In this document: positions 5,704 to 5,794 of the stretch, piece after piece
Numbering within the stretch: the first letter of the stretch is position 1
How the letters are laid out: each line of letters opens with the position of its first letter
Source: Anaerolineales bacterium
GTDB taxonomy: Bacteria; Chloroflexota; Anaerolineae; Anaerolineales; DRMV01
Assembly: GCA_027026295.1 (NCBI GenBank)
Contig: JALVOR010000123.1
Span: forward strand, 1-5,794
Length of the DNA: 5,794 nt
Direction: 5' to 3'
Position numbers and translations under genes: made by a program
Notes under the pieces: generated by a model
Told to the model about the DNA's origin: nothing
Database searches by the model: none
The model's input: only the letters and a program-made list of their open reading frames with translations

Positions 5704-5794
5704 TTACTTTTGGGCCTGGCTCGCCCGCCACACCTTTTCGGGCGTCACTGGGCCGGTGTCCACCCCGGCGCCTAAGGCATCGTAGACCGCGTTG
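5704..5794 (-). CDS. Molybdenum hydroxylase large subunit (CoxL/XdhA-like), C-terminal 29 residues only
   Basis: The minus-strand frame entering at the window edge ends with TAA at 5704-5706 and encodes 29 residues. It opens with NAVYDALG and continues through PVTPEKVWRA, which matches the well conserved end of xanthine dehydrogenase/CO dehydrogenase molybdopterin-binding subunits (N-A-[IV]-x-D-A-[LV]-G ... P-x-T-P-E-K-V). The rest of the gene lies outside the window, so the Mo-binding and substrate-determining residues cannot be seen. It is the natural partner of the fused FAD/Fe-S protein encoded at 2392-3801 on the same strand. The tail ends in SQAQK, slightly longer than many relatives. 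The family is identified from a short segment, so confidence is moderate to high. Confidence 0.8.
   Translation of the reverse strand, partial: NAVYDALGAGVDTGPVTPEKVWRASQAQK

Overview
The window is GC-rich and almost entirely coded on the minus strand. From right to left, in the direction of transcription, it holds: the last 29 codons of a molybdenum hydroxylase large subunit (CoxL/XdhA-like, cut by the window edge); a 501-bp repeat-rich intergenic region; a CBS-domain family II inorganic pyrophosphatase; a fused FAD plus 2Fe-2S subunit of a molybdenum hydroxylase (CoxM-CoxS type); a four-helix membrane protein; and a 567-residue protein of unknown function whose C-terminal half looks like a nucleoside phosphorylase fold. 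No tRNA, rRNA, CRISPR array, transposase or phage gene was seen.

The likely source is a Chloroflexota bacterium of the Anaerolineae type. This rests on the GC-rich coding, the mixture of gene families, and intergenic DNA made of short low-complexity tandem units (7-bp units, CACAGATT/ATCCGTG units, and an AACCTGCCAGG palindrome) of a kind I associate with those genomes. This is an inference from general knowledge, not a database result.

Layout: 1-45 is a tandem heptamer tract directly after the stop of the last gene. 46-1749, 1749-2390, 2392-3801 and 3856-5202 are four minus-strand genes with gaps of 54 bp, 1 bp and a 1-base stop/start overlap, so the last three are very probably one translationally coupled unit and the pyrophosphatase probably heads the operon. 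5203-5703 holds a candidate promoter, a strong minus-strand intrinsic terminator and four short-repeat tracts, two of which can fold into a long hairpin in the upstream gene's 3' UTR. 5704-5794 is the end of the large subunit.

Functionally, the fused FAD/Fe-S protein needs a large Mo-cofactor subunit to work. The C-terminus of such a subunit lies about 1.9 kb upstream on the same strand, separated by the repeats and the pyrophosphatase. The two pieces probably form one enzyme (xanthine dehydrogenase, CO dehydrogenase-like or another hydroxylase; the substrate cannot be read here). The most noteworthy points are the split of this enzyme around a probably nucleotide-regulated pyrophosphatase, the FAD-then-FeS fusion, the phosphorylase-like unknown protein coupled to a membrane protein, and the strand-specific wobble hairpin.
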